Shown piece after piece: positions 1 through 9,994 of a stretch of 64,000 nt of DNA; positions within the stretch are counted from its first letter, which is position 1, and each line of letters opens with the position of its first letter. Both the position numbers and the translations under genes were made by a program. The notes under the pieces were generated by a model. It worked only from the letters and a program-made list of their open reading frames with translations, did not search any database and was not told the origin of the DNA. The DNA is from Serratia ureilytica (lineage in GTDB: Bacteria > Pseudomonadota > Gammaproteobacteria > Enterobacterales > Enterobacteriaceae). The stretch is taken from contig NZ_JABXOF010000002.1 of assembly GCF_013375155.1 (NCBI RefSeq), positions 124,001 through 188,000 on the forward strand. Direction: 5' to 3'.

Positions 1-289
1 ATTACAGTATAATGACATTCAATCCTGTCGCGTTACTAAAATGTAAAAAAATTTTATATGTTTGGTTTTTAGTTATCGCTAAAACACTATATCACGCGCG
101 ACACGTCATTCCATAAAAATTTTTAACATATAAATTTCAACGAATTACAATTAAAAACCGCGAATGACACTTTGGTTTACTGATTAAATTTTGCACAGCC
201 CAAAAACGCGGGCGGTGTGTGCTTTTTAATCCATAGGCCAGGTGTCGAATTGACTTTCGACGCTCAATCTTCCGTACGGCAGGCAACAC
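1..289. other. AT-rich intergenic region, no gene seen
   Basis: This stretch lies beyond the 3' end of efeB and is markedly richer in A and T than the coding DNA. I see no ORF with a credible start and ribosome site. An imperfect stem (GCACAGCCC near 194 against GTGTGTGC near 210) followed by five T residues could end a plus-strand transcript arriving from outside the window, but pairing is poor. It could equally be the control region of a gene to the left. Confidence 0.4.
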
Positions 290-320
290 AAAGTAAAACG
301 AGGCAGGCGAGCCCGCCTCG
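290..320 (-). terminator. Rho-independent terminator after efeB
   Basis: On the minus strand CGAGGC and GCCTCG form a stem (arms within 299-320), followed by a T-rich run (TTTTACTTT). It starts only about 11 bases past the efeB stop codon, so it most likely ends the efeUOB transcript. Confidence 0.75.
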
Positions 321-331
321 TCATTGCGCGC

Positions 332-1630
332 TCAGGCCTTGAGCAAACCGCTGGCCAAATAATCGCCGCGTTCTTTCACGCCCGGCAGCACGAAGAAATA
401 CCCGCCGCCAATCGGCTTGATGTATTCCTCCAGCGCTTCGCCGTTCAGCCTTTTTTGCACCGTCAGGAAACCTTTCTCCAGATCGGCCTGATAGCAGACG
501 AACAGCAGCCCCATTTCCAGCTGGCCGGCATTGGATACCCCCAGTGAATAGCTGTAGCCGCGTCGCAGCATCAGATTGCTTTGGCTTTCCGGCGTGCGTG
601 GGTTAGCCAAGCGAATGTGCGCGTCCATCGGGATCACCTTGCCGTCGGGATCGTTCGCGTAATTCGGCTCGTCATGTTCATGCTTCATGCCCAGCGGCGC
701 GCCGCTGTGCTTCTCGCGGCCGAAAATGGTTTCCTGCTCCTGCAGCGGCGTGCGATCCCAAAACTCGACGCGGAAACGAATAATGCGCGCTGCCTGGTAG
801 CTGCCGCCCGCCGTCCACGCCGGTTCACCGACGCTGTCGCCGACCCACACCACCTTATCCATCAGCGGTTTGTCGTCGGTTTTCGGGTTGGCGGTGCCGT
901 CTTTGAACCCCAGCAGGTTGATCGGCGTCTCTTTGCCTTTGCTGCGCGCCGCATGCGCGGAGATAAATCCTTCCCGCTTCCAGCGCACGCTGAGCAGATC
1001 CGGCGAATGCTTGATGATGTCGCGCAGTGCGTGAATCACCGTTTCATTGGTGTTGGCGCAGATCTGCAGCAGCAGATCGCCGTGGCAAAGCCCGGCGTCC
1101 AGCGCATCGTTGGGGAAGCGGGTCATTTTCTGCAACCGCAGCGGCTTTTGCGCCTGCAGGCCAAAGCGTTCGTCGAACAGCGATGCGCCGACCGAGACGG
1201 TGATGGTCAGGTTATCCGGGTAAATCTCCGGCCCCATGATCCCCGAATCAAGCGGCGGCAGCTTGGCGTCCACCTCCGGCGCCTTGCCGCCGTGGGTCAG
1301 GAACGCGATGCGATCGGTCAGCAGCCGGAACAGGCGCTCCAGATCCGCTTTGCTGGTCGCCAGCACGTCGAACGCCACCAGCATCATCGCCGCCTGTTGC
1401 GGGGTCAGCACCCCGGCCTGATGGCGGCCATAAAACGGCTGTTTCTGCCAGCGCTCATCCTGCGGCGTCGCCAACGGCTCCGCCACGTTGCCCGTCGCCT
1501 GCGCCAGGCGGGTGCCGCCCAGCGCCAGTGCGCTTAGCCCCAGCCCCTGCAGCAAACGGCGCCGCGAAGGCGATGCCGCCCCCTGAGAATGCGGATGAGG
1601 CCCGTTATTCGGGCCTGCCTTGTTGCTCAT
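332..1630 (-). CDS. efeB: EfeB, Tat-exported heme peroxidase/deferrochelatase
   Basis: EfeB is a periplasmic dye-decolorising-type heme peroxidase that works with EfeU and EfeO in ferrous iron uptake and has been reported to release iron from heme. The 432-residue protein begins with a twin-arginine signal (S-R-R-R-L-L-Q near residue 22, then a hydrophobic stretch). The family motif G-F-K-D-G-T lies near residue 242, and histidines suited to heme binding occur in the C-terminal half. It is the last gene of efeUOB, 11 bases after efeO, and a terminator follows at once. Length matches the family. Folded export through Tat is inferred from the signal. Confidence 0.95.
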   Translation of the reverse strand: MSNKAGPNNGPHPHSQGAASPSRRRLLQGLGLSALALGGTRLAQATGNVAEPLATPQDERWQKQPFYGRHQAGVLTPQQAAMMLVAFDVLATSKADLERLFRLLTDRIAFLTHGGKAPEVDAKLPPLDSGIMGPEIYPDNLTITVSVGASLFDERFGLQAQKPLRLQKMTRFPNDALDAGLCHGDLLLQICANTNETVIHALRDIIKHSPDLLSVRWKREGFISAHAARSKGKETPINLLGFKDGTANPKTDDKPLMDKVVWVGDSVGEPAWTAGGSYQAARIIRFRVEFWDRTPLQEQETIFGREKHSGAPLGMKHEHDEPNYANDPDGKVIPMDAHIRLANPRTPESQSNLMLRRGYSYSLGVSNAGQLEMGLLFVCYQADLEKGFLTVQKRLNGEALEEYIKPIGGGYFFVLPGVKERGDYLASGLLKA

Positions 1631-1641
1631 AACCGTATGCC

Positions 1642-2778
1642 TCAGTCCAGACCCAATACGCCGCGCAGTTGGGAAAGGTCTTCCGCCAGCGTGGTGATCG
1701 GCCCTTTCAACGCATTGCGATCGGCATCGGTCAGCTTCTCATAGGACTCATAGCCCTCTTTGGTTTGGTACTTCGCCAAAATGGTGTCGACGGTTTTGAA
1801 GTTGGCGTCGATCTTGTCCAGCAGCGGCTTGTTGGCCTTGGCCAACAGCGGGCGCAGCAGGTTGACTATCTTCTGCGCGCCGTCGACGTTGGCCTGGAAG
1901 TCCCACAAATCGGTGCGGCTGTAGCGGTCTTCTTCACCGCTGATCTTGCTGGCCGCCACTTCTTCGATCAGCCCGGCTGCGCCGCCCACCACCTTGCTCG
2001 GCGGGAAGGTCAGTTCACTCACGCGCTTTTGCAGCTCTACGGTGTCGTGGTACAGGCGATCGGCGTAGGCGCCCATGTCTTTGGTGGAGTTGTCGGCAAA
2101 CAGCGCCTTCTCGAGGCGGTGGAAACCGGTGAAGTTAGGATCCGCCGCTTTCTTCTCGTAGTCGTCTTCACGGGCATCGATGCTGCCGTCCAGATCGGAG
2201 AACAGCTCGGCGATCGGCTCAATGCGCTCATAGTGCTGGCGGGTCGGCGCGTACAGCTTGCGCGCTTGCTCCACGTTGCCGGCCTTCACCGCGTCGGTGA
2301 ACAGCTTGGTTTGTTTCACCAGCCCATCGACTTCTTTGATGACGTAGACTTTGTATTCGGCGATCGGGCCAACCAGATCCAGCGCGTTCGGTTTGCCGTC
2401 GGTCGCGCCGTTGGCCGCTGCGGTGACAGTCAGTTTGCCTTTCGGGTTGCTGAGCAGCCCGCAGGTCATGTCATATTCGCCCGCCTCCAGCGTGGCGGTC
2501 ATTTTCTGGGTAAAGCCCGGCGCGATGTTCTCACGCTCTTCCACCACCATCACCCCTTTCAGGATTTCCCATTCGACGTTTTTCTGGCTGGTGTTGTGCA
2601 CCACAAACTGCGTCTTGCCGGCCGGCACCGTCAGCTGCATCGGTTCGCACTGCTTGTCGTTGACCGTGACCTTGACCTGCGGCACGTCCGCCGCCAAGGC
2701 GTCGATGCTCAGCGCAAACGCCGGGATAGCCAGTAATGCTGCGTGCAACGCCTTGCGGCGAAATAACGGAGTAGACAT
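1642..2778 (-). CDS. efeO: EfeO, periplasmic iron-uptake protein
   Basis: EfeO is the periplasmic partner of the EfeU permease and is thought to bind iron and pass it on. The 378-residue product has a Sec signal peptide ending near A-L-A-A-D, an N-terminal cupredoxin-like domain, and a C-terminal M75 imelysin-type domain with the H-x-x-E motif (H-R-L-E near residue 220). I chose the ATG at 2778 because GGGAA sits six bases upstream and the signal peptide then has normal length; a start at 2799 would add seven residues. It lies 20 bases after efeU and 11 before efeB. Confidence 0.94.
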   Translation of the reverse strand: MSTPLFRRKALHAALLAIPAFALSIDALAADVPQVKVTVNDKQCEPMQLTVPAGKTQFVVHNTSQKNVEWEILKGVMVVEERENIAPGFTQKMTATLEAGEYDMTCGLLSNPKGKLTVTAAANGATDGKPNALDLVGPIAEYKVYVIKEVDGLVKQTKLFTDAVKAGNVEQARKLYAPTRQHYERIEPIAELFSDLDGSIDAREDDYEKKAADPNFTGFHRLEKALFADNSTKDMGAYADRLYHDTVELQKRVSELTFPPSKVVGGAAGLIEEVAASKISGEEDRYSRTDLWDFQANVDGAQKIVNLLRPLLAKANKPLLDKIDANFKTVDTILAKYQTKEGYESYEKLTDADRNALKGPITTLAEDLSQLRGVLGLD

Positions 2779-2798
2779 ACGAGATTCCCTATTAAACA

Positions 2799-3644
2799 TT
2801 AATGATTGATTTTACGTTGCGCCGGGGCCGCTGCCGGCTCCGCGCGCTGCGGCAGAAAGAAGAAAATCAGCGCCGGGATCAAATACAGGAAGTAGACCGC
2901 CACTTCGCTGACCGTCGGCGCTTCCTGATAACCGAGGATGCCTTCCAGCAGGGTGCCGAACAGCGAATGGGTCGACAGGGTGCTGCTGAAATCGAAGGCG
3001 ATGTCCTGAAAGTGGTTCCACAGACCGGCTTCGTGGAAGGCGCGGATCGCCCCGGCGGCCAGCCCGGCGGCGACGAACAGAATGAACAGGCTGGTCCATT
3101 TGAAGAATTTGGCCAGATGCAGCTTCACCCCGCCCCAGTAAATCATCATGCCCAGCACAATGGCGGCGACCAGGCCGAGCACCGCACCGATCGGCGCTGC
3201 GGCGCCCACGTCTTGCTGAAACGCCGCCAGCAGGAAGAATACCGACTCCAACCCTTCGCGAGCGACGGCGAAGAACACCATCGCCACCAGCGCCCAACCC
3301 TGCCCTTTACCGGCGCTGAGCGCCTGATCGATCGCCCCTTCCAGATGTACCTTGACCGACCTGGAGACTTTGCGCATCCAGAACACCATATAGGTGAGGA
3401 TCAGCACCGCCACCACCGCCACGATGCCTTCGAACAGCTCCTGCTGTTTCTGCGGGAACTCGCCGGTGGTCTCATTGATGAAGATGCCGAGCGCCAGACA
3501 CAGCGCCGCCGCGACAATCACGCCGATCCACACCGCGCCCAGCCATTGGCTGCGCTGCGTGCGCTTCAGGTAGCTGGCGATCAGGCTGACGATCAGCGCG
3601 GCCTCCAGCCCCTCACGGAACATGATAAGAAAGGGAACGAACAT
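2799..3644 (-). CDS. efeU: EfeU, FTR1-type inner-membrane iron permease
   Basis: EfeU is the membrane channel of the EfeUOB ferrous iron importer. The 281-residue protein is mostly hydrophobic with about seven predicted membrane segments. It carries two R-E-G-L-E motifs (near residues 9 and 103) whose glutamates are the iron-binding residues of the FTR1 family. The gene is full length, unlike the frameshifted copy in E. coli K-12, so the system should work. It leads the operon, and a Fur-type site lies about 90 bases upstream. Confidence 0.95.
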   Translation of the reverse strand: MFVPFLIMFREGLEAALIVSLIASYLKRTQRSQWLGAVWIGVIVAAALCLALGIFINETTGEFPQKQQELFEGIVAVVAVLILTYMVFWMRKVSRSVKVHLEGAIDQALSAGKGQGWALVAMVFFAVAREGLESVFFLLAAFQQDVGAAAPIGAVLGLVAAIVLGMMIYWGGVKLHLAKFFKWTSLFILFVAAGLAAGAIRAFHEAGLWNHFQDIAFDFSSTLSTHSLFGTLLEGILGYQEAPTVSEVAVYFLYLIPALIFFFLPQRAEPAAAPAQRKINH

Positions 3645-3733
3645 AACTAATCACCCCTGAAAAGACCGCGGCGGCAGAGAAAACCGGCTCGCAATGAGCC
3701 GCGGCGAGTATGTAAAGAAACGTAAAATACAAC

Positions 3734-3752
3734 GAGAGTGATTATCATTCTG
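3734..3752 (-). promoter_or_regulatory. Fur box upstream of efeU
   Basis: Read on the minus strand, 15 of 19 positions match the Fur consensus GATAATGATAATCATTATC, including an unbroken AATGATAATCA core. It lies about 90 bases before the efeU start in the only gap between putP and efeU. Iron repression of efeUOB through Fur is known in E. coli, so the role is a supported inference. Confidence 0.75.
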
Positions 3753-3837
3753 CCAAAAAGAAATACAAGAGGCGCAAGCGTGATTTTTTCTAATCAAATG
3801 TCGCCAGGTGTTACAGCTGAATGACAGTGGCGAACAG

Positions 3838-3867
3838 GCAAAAAGAAGGGGCGCTCTGAGCGCCCCT
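3838..3867 (-). terminator. Rho-independent terminator after putP
   Basis: A perfect nine-base stem (AGGGGCGCT and AGCGCCCCT, 3847-3867) has a three-base loop and is followed on the minus strand by a T-rich run (TTCTTTTT). It sits about 23 bases past the putP stop and separates putP from the efe operon. Confidence 0.88.
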
Positions 3868-3889
3868 TGCTGACTGACAGTGAACGGCG

Positions 3890-5374
3890 TTATACCGTTT
3901 TGTACTCGGCTTCCGCCTGATCGAAACGTTCGGTCATGGTGGAAGACGGTTGGCGGCCCATCAGGCTCACCACCACTATGGCCAGACAGCCCAGGATGAA
4001 GCCCGGGATGATTTCGTACAGGCCCAGCCATTCGTACTGTTTCCAGACGATCACCGTCACCGCGCCGACCAACATGCCGGCCAGTGCGCCGTTGCGGGTC
4101 ATGCGCGACCACATCACCGAGATCAGCACAACCGGGCCGAAGGCGGCGCCGAAACCGGCCCAGGCGTAGCTCACCAGGCCCAGCACGCGGTTCTCCGGGT
4201 TGGCCGCCAGCGCGATGGCGACCAACGCCACCACCAACACCATGACGCGGCCGACCCACACCAGTTCACGCTGGCTGGCGCCTTTGCGCAGGAACGCTTT
4301 GTACAGGTCTTCGGTGATTGCGCTGGAACAGACCAGCAGCTGGCAGCTCAGGGTACTCATAACCGCCGCCAAAATCGCCGACAGCAGCACGCCCGCCACC
4401 CATGGGTTGAACAGCAGCATCGCCAGTTCGATGAACACGCGCTCGCCGTTTTGCGACACGTTGCCGGCCTGATCCGGGTTATTGGCAAAGTAAGCGATAC
4501 CGAAGAAACCGACGGCGATGGTGCCGGCCAGGCACAGGATCATCCAGGTCATGCTGATGCGGCGCGCGCTGCGGATGGTGCGGTGAGAATCCGCCGCCAT
4601 GAAACGCGCCAGGATGTGCGGCTGGCCGAAGTAGCCCAGGCCCCAACCCAGCAGTGACAGGATGGCGACGAAGTTCAGCCCCTTCAGCATGTCGAGGTTG
4701 GCCGGGTTCTGCGCCTGGATCACCAGCATCGAGGTATCGATGCCGCCGACGGCGAAGATCACGATCACCGGGGTCAGGATCAGCGCGAAAATCATCAGGC
4801 TGGCCTGCACGGTGTCGGTCCAGCTCACCGCTAGGAAACCGCCGATGAAGGTATACAGGATGGTCGCCGCAGCGCCGGCCCACAGGGCGGTTTCGTAGCT
4901 CATGCCGAAAGTGCTTTCGAACAGACGCGCGCCGGCCACGATGCCGGAGGCGCAGTAAATGGTGAAGAACACCAGGATGACGATGGCCGAGATCACCCGC
5001 AGCAGCTTGCTGTTGTCTTCAAAACGGCTGGTGAAATAATCCGGCAACGTCAGGGCATTGTTGTTGGCTTCGGTATGCACGCGCAGCCTTCCTGCCACCA
5101 GCTTCCAGTTCAGGTAAGCGCCGATGGTCAGACCGATGGCGATCCAGCTTTCGGAGATGCCGGAGAGGAAGATGGCGCCCGGCAGGCCCATCAGCAGCCA
5201 GCCGCTCATGTCGGAAGCGCCGGCGGACAGCGCGGTCACCACGCTGCCCAGACTGCGGCCGCCGAGAATATAGTCATCAAAGTTATTGGTTGCCCGGTAG
5301 GCAAGCAGGCCGATCAGCACCATCCCGAAAATGTATACCAGGAAGGTCACCAGCATAGGTGTGCTCATTGTCAT
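3890..5374 (-). CDS. putP: PutP, sodium/proline symporter
   Basis: PutP imports L-proline with sodium across the inner membrane and feeds PutA. The 494-residue protein belongs to the sodium:solute symporter family with about 12-13 hydrophobic segments. It shows family sequences such as G-G-R-S-L-G near residue 39, A-L-S-A-G-A-S-D-M-S-G-W near 50, and S-A-I-L-A-A-V-M-S-T-L near 335. The start at 5374 has GGAG six bases upstream. It is divergent from putA across a 571-base control region, the usual enterobacterial layout. Confidence 0.96.
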   Translation of the reverse strand: MTMSTPMLVTFLVYIFGMVLIGLLAYRATNNFDDYILGGRSLGSVVTALSAGASDMSGWLLMGLPGAIFLSGISESWIAIGLTIGAYLNWKLVAGRLRVHTEANNNALTLPDYFTSRFEDNSKLLRVISAIVILVFFTIYCASGIVAGARLFESTFGMSYETALWAGAAATILYTFIGGFLAVSWTDTVQASLMIFALILTPVIVIFAVGGIDTSMLVIQAQNPANLDMLKGLNFVAILSLLGWGLGYFGQPHILARFMAADSHRTIRSARRISMTWMILCLAGTIAVGFFGIAYFANNPDQAGNVSQNGERVFIELAMLLFNPWVAGVLLSAILAAVMSTLSCQLLVCSSAITEDLYKAFLRKGASQRELVWVGRVMVLVVALVAIALAANPENRVLGLVSYAWAGFGAAFGPVVLISVMWSRMTRNGALAGMLVGAVTVIVWKQYEWLGLYEIIPGFILGCLAIVVVSLMGRQPSSTMTERFDQAEAEYKTV

Positions 5375-5625
5375 TTAATTCTCCACTTTCATTATTATTC
5401 GCGTTTCGCTCCGGCCAAGCCGGCGCCGGTAAACCCACGCGCAATGCATTTCACTGGCCGCCGCGCCGGAACGTGGCGCAGCCTGCGAGCAAGTGCAGGT
5501 AAAATAGTTTCTGCCCGTAATTGTTGACCGTCGGTTATCCTAGATGAGCCTTTCATCAACCAACAAGATATTTAACAACAAAGTTACACAAAGTTTACCC
5601 TGCGTCACATTTACCGGGCTCAAAG

Positions 5626-5824
5626 GTTGCACTCACGACAAGCAAAATGAGTTGCACCTTGCTATTACCCTTATATACCGCAAGGTAAAGCGCCTGCGGC
5701 ATCATTAACCCCGCCGCGTTCGCTCAATAACGCAACATTCGTGCCAACTGCCCGTGTTAAAAAATCGATGAAACTCACACTTCGCTCATCCGCCTGATTT
5801 AACAAGGTTGCACAAAGTTGCAAC
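5626..5824. promoter_or_regulatory. Cluster of PutA-binding hexamers in the putP-putA gap
   Basis: The hexamer GTTGCA, known as the core of PutA operator sites, occurs at 5626, 5651, 5807 and 5817. The last copy overlaps its own reverse complement to give the palindrome GTTGCAAC (5817-5824). Copies at 5807 and 5817 are exactly 10 bases apart, about one helical turn. Two pairs, one nearer putP and one nearer putA, fit a repression loop by the ribbon-helix-helix domain of PutA when proline is absent. Promoter elements were not assigned. Confidence 0.75.
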
Positions 5825-5865
5825 ATGCAGGATATTGTCTGCATTCTTGACACCACACATCTCAC

Positions 5866-5923
5866 GAACCTATCCCAACAGGCTTTCCGGCCTGCTGTTT
5901 GTCTAGCCTGATGGGATAGGTTC
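5866..5923 (+). other. Long inverted repeat (RNA hairpin) in the putA leader
   Basis: A perfect 12-base inverted repeat (GAACCTATCCCA at 5866 and TGGGATAGGTTC at 5912) is extended inward by CAGGCT (5879-5884) and AGCCTG (5905-5910). The loop is about 20 bases. A smaller stem (CAGGC and GCCTG, 5879-5894) competes with the inner pairing. The outer arm ends eight bases before the AGGAG ribosome site of putA. There is no T-run, so it is not a simple terminator. Confidence 0.7.
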
Positions 5924-5945
5924 TAAACACAGGAGTTGGACAGGC

Positions 5946-8900
5946 ATGGGCACTACCACAATGGGCGTGAAACTCGACGAGGCAACACGCGACCGGATCA
6001 AGAGCGCCGCGCAGCGCATAGATCGCACGCCGCACTGGCTCATCAAGCAGGCCATCTTTAATTACCTCGAGCGTCTCGAGAGCGGTACCGATATTCCTGA
6101 AATTCCAGCGCTGGCCGCAGCGGGCCAGCCTGAAGCGGACGACATTATGCCGCAAGCGCAGGAAGAGTCACACCAGCCATTCCTCGATTTCGCCGAACAA
6201 ATTCTGCCGCAGTCGGTGACCCGCGCCGCCATCACCGCCGCGTATCGCCGCCCGGAGACCGAAGCGGTGCCGATGTTGCTCGAACAGGCGCGATTACCCG
6301 CCGATCTTGCACAGGCGACTCACAAAATGGCCTACGGCATCGCCGAGAAGTTGCGTAACCAAAAAAGTGCAAACGGCCGCGCCGGCATGGTGCAAGGCCT
6401 GCTGCAAGAGTTCTCCCTCTCCTCGCAGGAAGGCGTGGCGCTGATGTGCCTGGCGGAAGCGCTGCTGCGCATTCCGGACAAACCGACCCGCGATGCCCTG
6501 ATCCGCGACAAGATCAGCAACGGCAACTGGCACTCGCACCTGGGGCGCAGCCCGTCGCTGTTCGTCAACGCCGCCACCTGGGGCCTGCTGTTCACCGGCA
6601 AGCTGGTGTCGACCCATAACGAAGCCAATCTGTCCCGCTCGCTGAACCGCATTATCAGCAAGAGTGGCGAGCCGCTGATCCGCAAAGGCGTGGACATGGC
6701 GATGCGCCTGATGGGCGAACAGTTCGTGACCGGCGAAACCATCGCCGAAGCACTGGCCAACGCGCGCAAGCTGGAAGAAAAAGGCTTCCGCTACTCCTAC
6801 GACATGCTGGGGGAAGCCGCCCTGACCGAAGCTGACGCCCAGGCCTACCTGGTTTCCTATCAGCAGGCTATCCACGCCATCGGCAAAGCCTCCAACGGCC
6901 GCGGCATCTATGAAGGCCCCGGCATCTCCATCAAGCTGTCCGCCCTGCACCCGCGCTACAGCCGCGCGCAGTACGAACGCGTGATGGAAGAGCTTTACCC
7001 GCGCCTGCTGTCGCTGACCCTGCAGGCACGCCAGTACGATATCGGCATCAATATCGACGCCGAAGAGGCCGACCGTCTGGAGATCTCGCTCGATCTGCTC
7101 GAGAAGCTGTGCTTCGAACCGCAGTTGGCCGGCTGGAACGGCATCGGCTTCGTGATTCAGGCCTACCAGAAACGCTGTCCGTTCGCCATCGACGCAGTGA
7201 TCGACATGGCGCAACGCAGCCGCCGTCGCCTGATGATACGTCTGGTGAAAGGCGCCTACTGGGACAGCGAAATCAAACGCGCCCAGATGGACGGCCTGGA
7301 AGGCTACCCGGTATACACCCGCAAGGTGTACACCGACGTTTCCTATCTGGCCTGCGCCCGCAAGCTGCTGTCGGTGCCGAACCTGATCTATCCGCAGTTC
7401 GCGACCCACAACGCCCATACGCTGAGCGCCATTTATCACCTGGCCGGCAACAATTACTACCCTGGCCAGTATGAGTTCCAGTGCCTGCACGGCATGGGTG
7501 AACCGCTCTACGAACAGGTGGTGGGCAAAGTGGCCGACGGCAAACTGAACCGCCCTTGCCGCATCTACGCGCCGGTCGGCACCCATGAAACGCTGCTGGC
7601 TTACCTGGTGCGCCGCCTGCTGGAAAACGGCGCCAATACCTCGTTCGTCAACCGCATCGCCGACGCCACCCTGCCACTCGACGAGCTGGTGGCCGATCCG
7701 GTCAGCGCCGTGGAAGCGCTGGCGGCCAGCGAAGGTCAAATTGGCCTGCCGCATCCGCGCATCCCGCTGCCGCGCGAGCTGTACGGCGAGAAGCGCACCA
7801 ACTCCAGCGGTCTGGATCTGTCCAACGAACAGCGTCTGGCTTCGCTGTCCAGCGCCCTGCTCACCAGCGCCAGCCATCCATGGCGCGCGGAACCGATCAT
7901 CGACGCCGAGTTGGATCAGGGCGTCGAACAGCCGGTGATCAACCCGGCCGAACCGGGCGATGTGGTCGGCTACGTGCGTGAAGCCACCGAAGGCGAAGTC
8001 AGCCGCGCGCTCGACGCCGCCGCGGCCGCCGGCCCAATCTGGTTCGCCACACCGCCGACGGAGCGCGCCGCGATCCTCGAACGCGCCGCCGAGCTGATGG
8101 AAAGCCAGCTGCAAAGCCTGCTGGGCATTCTGGTGCGCGAAGCGGGTAAAACCTTCAACAACGCCATCGCCGAAGTGCGTGAAGCGGTCGATTTCCTGCA
8201 CTACTACGCCGGCCAGGTACGCGACGATTTCGCCAACGACAGCCATCGCCCGCTGGGCCCGGTGGTCTGTATCAGCCCGTGGAACTTCCCGCTGGCGATC
8301 TTCACCGGCCAAATCGCCGCCGCGCTGGCGGCGGGCAACAGCGTGCTGGCCAAACCGGCCGAGCAAACGCCGCTGGTGGCCGCGCAGGCGGTGCGTATCC
8401 TGCTGGAAGCCGGCATTCCGCAAGGCGTGCTGCAGCTGCTGCCGGGCCAGGGTGAAACCGTCGGCTCAACGCTGGTTAACGACGCCCGCGTCCGCGGCGT
8501 GATGTTTACCGGCTCCACCGACGTCGCCGGCATTCTGCAGCGCAGCATCGCCGGCCGTCTGGATCCGCAAGGCCGTCCGACGCCGCTGATCGCCGAAACC
8601 GGCGGCCTGAACGCCATGATCGTCGACTCCTCCGCCCTGACCGAACAGGTGGTGACCGACGTGGTGGCCTCCGCCTTCGACAGCGCCGGGCAGCGTTGCT
8701 CCGCGCTGCGTATCCTGTGCATTCAGGAAGACGTGGCCGAGCACACGCTGCAAATGCTGCGCGGCGCGATGGCCGAATGCCGCATGGGCAACCCGGAACG
8801 CCTGTCCACCGACGTGGGCCCGGTGATCGACGCCGAAGCCAAAACCGGCATCGAACGCCACATCCAGGCAATGCGCGCCAAAGGCCGCAAGGTGTACCAG

Positions 8901-9917
8901 GCAGCCAAAGGCAGCGCGCAGGATGAGAAAGAGTGGGCGCGCGGCACCTTCATCAAACCGACGCTGATCGAGCTCGACAGCTTCGACGAGCTGCAGAAAG
9001 AGATCTTCGGCCCGGTGCTGCACGTGGTGCGCTTCCAGCGCAACAATCTGGACGCGCTGGTCGATCAGATCAACGCCGCCGGTTATGGCCTGACGCTGGG
9101 CATTCACACCCGTATCGATGAAACCATCGCCCGGGTGACCGAACGCGCCAAGGTCGGCAACCTGTACGTCAACCGCAACATGGTCGGCGCGGTGGTCGGC
9201 GTGCAGCCGTTCGGCGGTGAAGGCCTGTCGGGCACCGGCCCGAAAGCCGGCGGCCCGCTGTACCTGTACCGTCTGCTGGCCAACCGTCCGGACGACGCGC
9301 TGCAACGTACGCTGCACCGCCAGGACGAAGAGCGCCCGATGGAAGCCACCGCGCGGCCACAGCTGCTGGGCGCGCTGCAATCGCTGGAGAAGTGGGCGGT
9401 CACCAGCCAACAAGGCGAACTGGCGGCATTGGCGCAACGTTATGCGGAACTGGGCCAGGGCGGCACCGTACGTCCGCTGCCGGGCCCGACCGGCGAGCGC
9501 AACACCTATGCCCTGCTGCCGCGTGAACGCGTGCTGTGCCTGGCGGATAACGAAACCGACGCGCTGATCCAGCTGGCCGCCGTGCTGGCGGTTGGCAGCT
9601 GCGCGCTGTGGCCGGAAGCGGAACTGCAACGCAATCTGTTCCGCCGCTTGCCGAACGATGTGCAGGCGCGCATCGCCTTCAGCAAAGACTGGCAGCAGGA
9701 CAAGGTTGAGTTCGACGCCGCCATCTACCACGGCGATGCCGACCAGCTGCGCACCCTGTGCGAGCAGATCGCCCAGCGCGGCGGCGCCATCGTCTCGGTG
9801 CAGGGCTTCGCCCACGGTGAAACCAACATCCTGTTGGAACGCCTGCTGATCGAACGTTCCCTGAGCGTCAACACTGCCGCCGCCGGCGGTAACGCCAGCC
9901 TGATGACCATCGGTTAA
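5946..9917 (+). CDS. putA: PutA, proline dehydrogenase / P5C dehydrogenase / repressor
   Basis: PutA oxidises proline to glutamate in two steps, with FAD in its proline dehydrogenase domain and NAD in its aldehyde dehydrogenase domain. In enterobacteria it also represses the put genes. The 1323-residue protein keeps all parts: an N-terminal ribbon-helix-helix DNA-binding domain (about residues 1-50), the proline dehydrogenase barrel (about 260-570), the dehydrogenase domain (about 640-1120) with catalytic cysteine at residue 918 in G-Q-R-C-S, and a C-terminal domain. The N-terminal DNA-binding part marks it as the trifunctional form. ATG 5946 has AGGAG upstream, and a strong terminator follows. 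Confidence 0.97.
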   Translation: MGTTTMGVKLDEATRDRIKSAAQRIDRTPHWLIKQAIFNYLERLESGTDIPEIPALAAAGQPEADDIMPQAQEESHQPFLDFAEQILPQSVTRAAITAAYRRPETEAVPMLLEQARLPADLAQATHKMAYGIAEKLRNQKSANGRAGMVQGLLQEFSLSSQEGVALMCLAEALLRIPDKPTRDALIRDKISNGNWHSHLGRSPSLFVNAATWGLLFTGKLVSTHNEANLSRSLNRIISKSGEPLIRKGVDMAMRLMGEQFVTGETIAEALANARKLEEKGFRYSYDMLGEAALTEADAQAYLVSYQQAIHAIGKASNGRGIYEGPGISIKLSALHPRYSRAQYERVMEELYPRLLSLTLQARQYDIGINIDAEEADRLEISLDLLEKLCFEPQLAGWNGIGFVIQAYQKRCPFAIDAVIDMAQRSRRRLMIRLVKGAYWDSEIKRAQMDGLEGYPVYTRKVYTDVSYLACARKLLSVPNLIYPQFATHNAHTLSAIYHLAGNNYYPGQYEFQCLHGMGEPLYEQVVGKVADGKLNRPCRIYAPVGTHETLLAYLVRRLLENGANTSFVNRIADATLPLDELVADPVSAVEALAASEGQIGLPHPRIPLPRELYGEKRTNSSGLDLSNEQRLASLSSALLTSASHPWRAEPIIDAELDQGVEQPVINPAEPGDVVGYVREATEGEVSRALDAAAAAGPIWFATPPTERAAILERAAELMESQLQSLLGILVREAGKTFNNAIAEVREAVDFLHYYAGQVRDDFANDSHRPLGPVVCISPWNFPLAIFTGQIAAALAAGNSVLAKPAEQTPLVAAQAVRILLEAGIPQGVLQLLPGQGETVGSTLVNDARVRGVMFTGSTDVAGILQRSIAGRLDPQGRPTPLIAETGGLNAMIVDSSALTEQVVTDVVASAFDSAGQRCSALRILCIQEDVAEHTLQMLRGAMAECRMGNPERLSTDVGPVIDAEAKTGIERHIQAMRAKGRKVYQAAKGSAQDEKEWARGTFIKPTLIELDSFDELQKEIFGPVLHVVRFQRNNLDALVDQINAAGYGLTLGIHTRIDETIARVTERAKVGNLYVNRNMVGAVVGVQPFGGEGLSGTGPKAGGPLYLYRLLANRPDDALQRTLHRQDEERPMEATARPQLLGALQSLEKWAVTSQQGELAALAQRYAELGQGGTVRPLPGPTGERNTYALLPRERVLCLADNETDALIQLAAVLAVGSCALWPEAELQRNLFRRLPNDVQARIAFSKDWQQDKVEFDAAIYHGDADQLRTLCEQIAQRGGAIVSVQGFAHGETNILLERLLIERSLSVNTAAAGGNASLMTIG

Positions 9918-9968
9918 CGCATCCTCAAGGCTGCACGCGTTGCAGCCTGATGGGCTTACCGCTAGGCA

Positions 9969-9994
9969 AACCCTGCACTCGTGCAGGGTTTTTT
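9969..9994 (+). terminator. Rho-independent terminator after putA
   Basis: A perfect ten-base stem (AACCCTGCAC and GTGCAGGGTT) with a two-base loop runs into six T residues, about 50 bases past the putA stop. A second hairpin (GGCTGCA and TGCAGCC, 9929-9947) precedes it. Confidence 0.92.

Noticed and set aside
5671-5865. A 64-codon minus-strand ORF in the put control region
   Set aside because: It overlaps the PutA operator hexamers, has no ribosome site, and no recognisable protein sequence.
6294-8423. A 709-codon minus-strand ORF inside putA
   Set aside because: It is antisense to an intact, conserved enzyme gene and has no domain or credible ribosome site.
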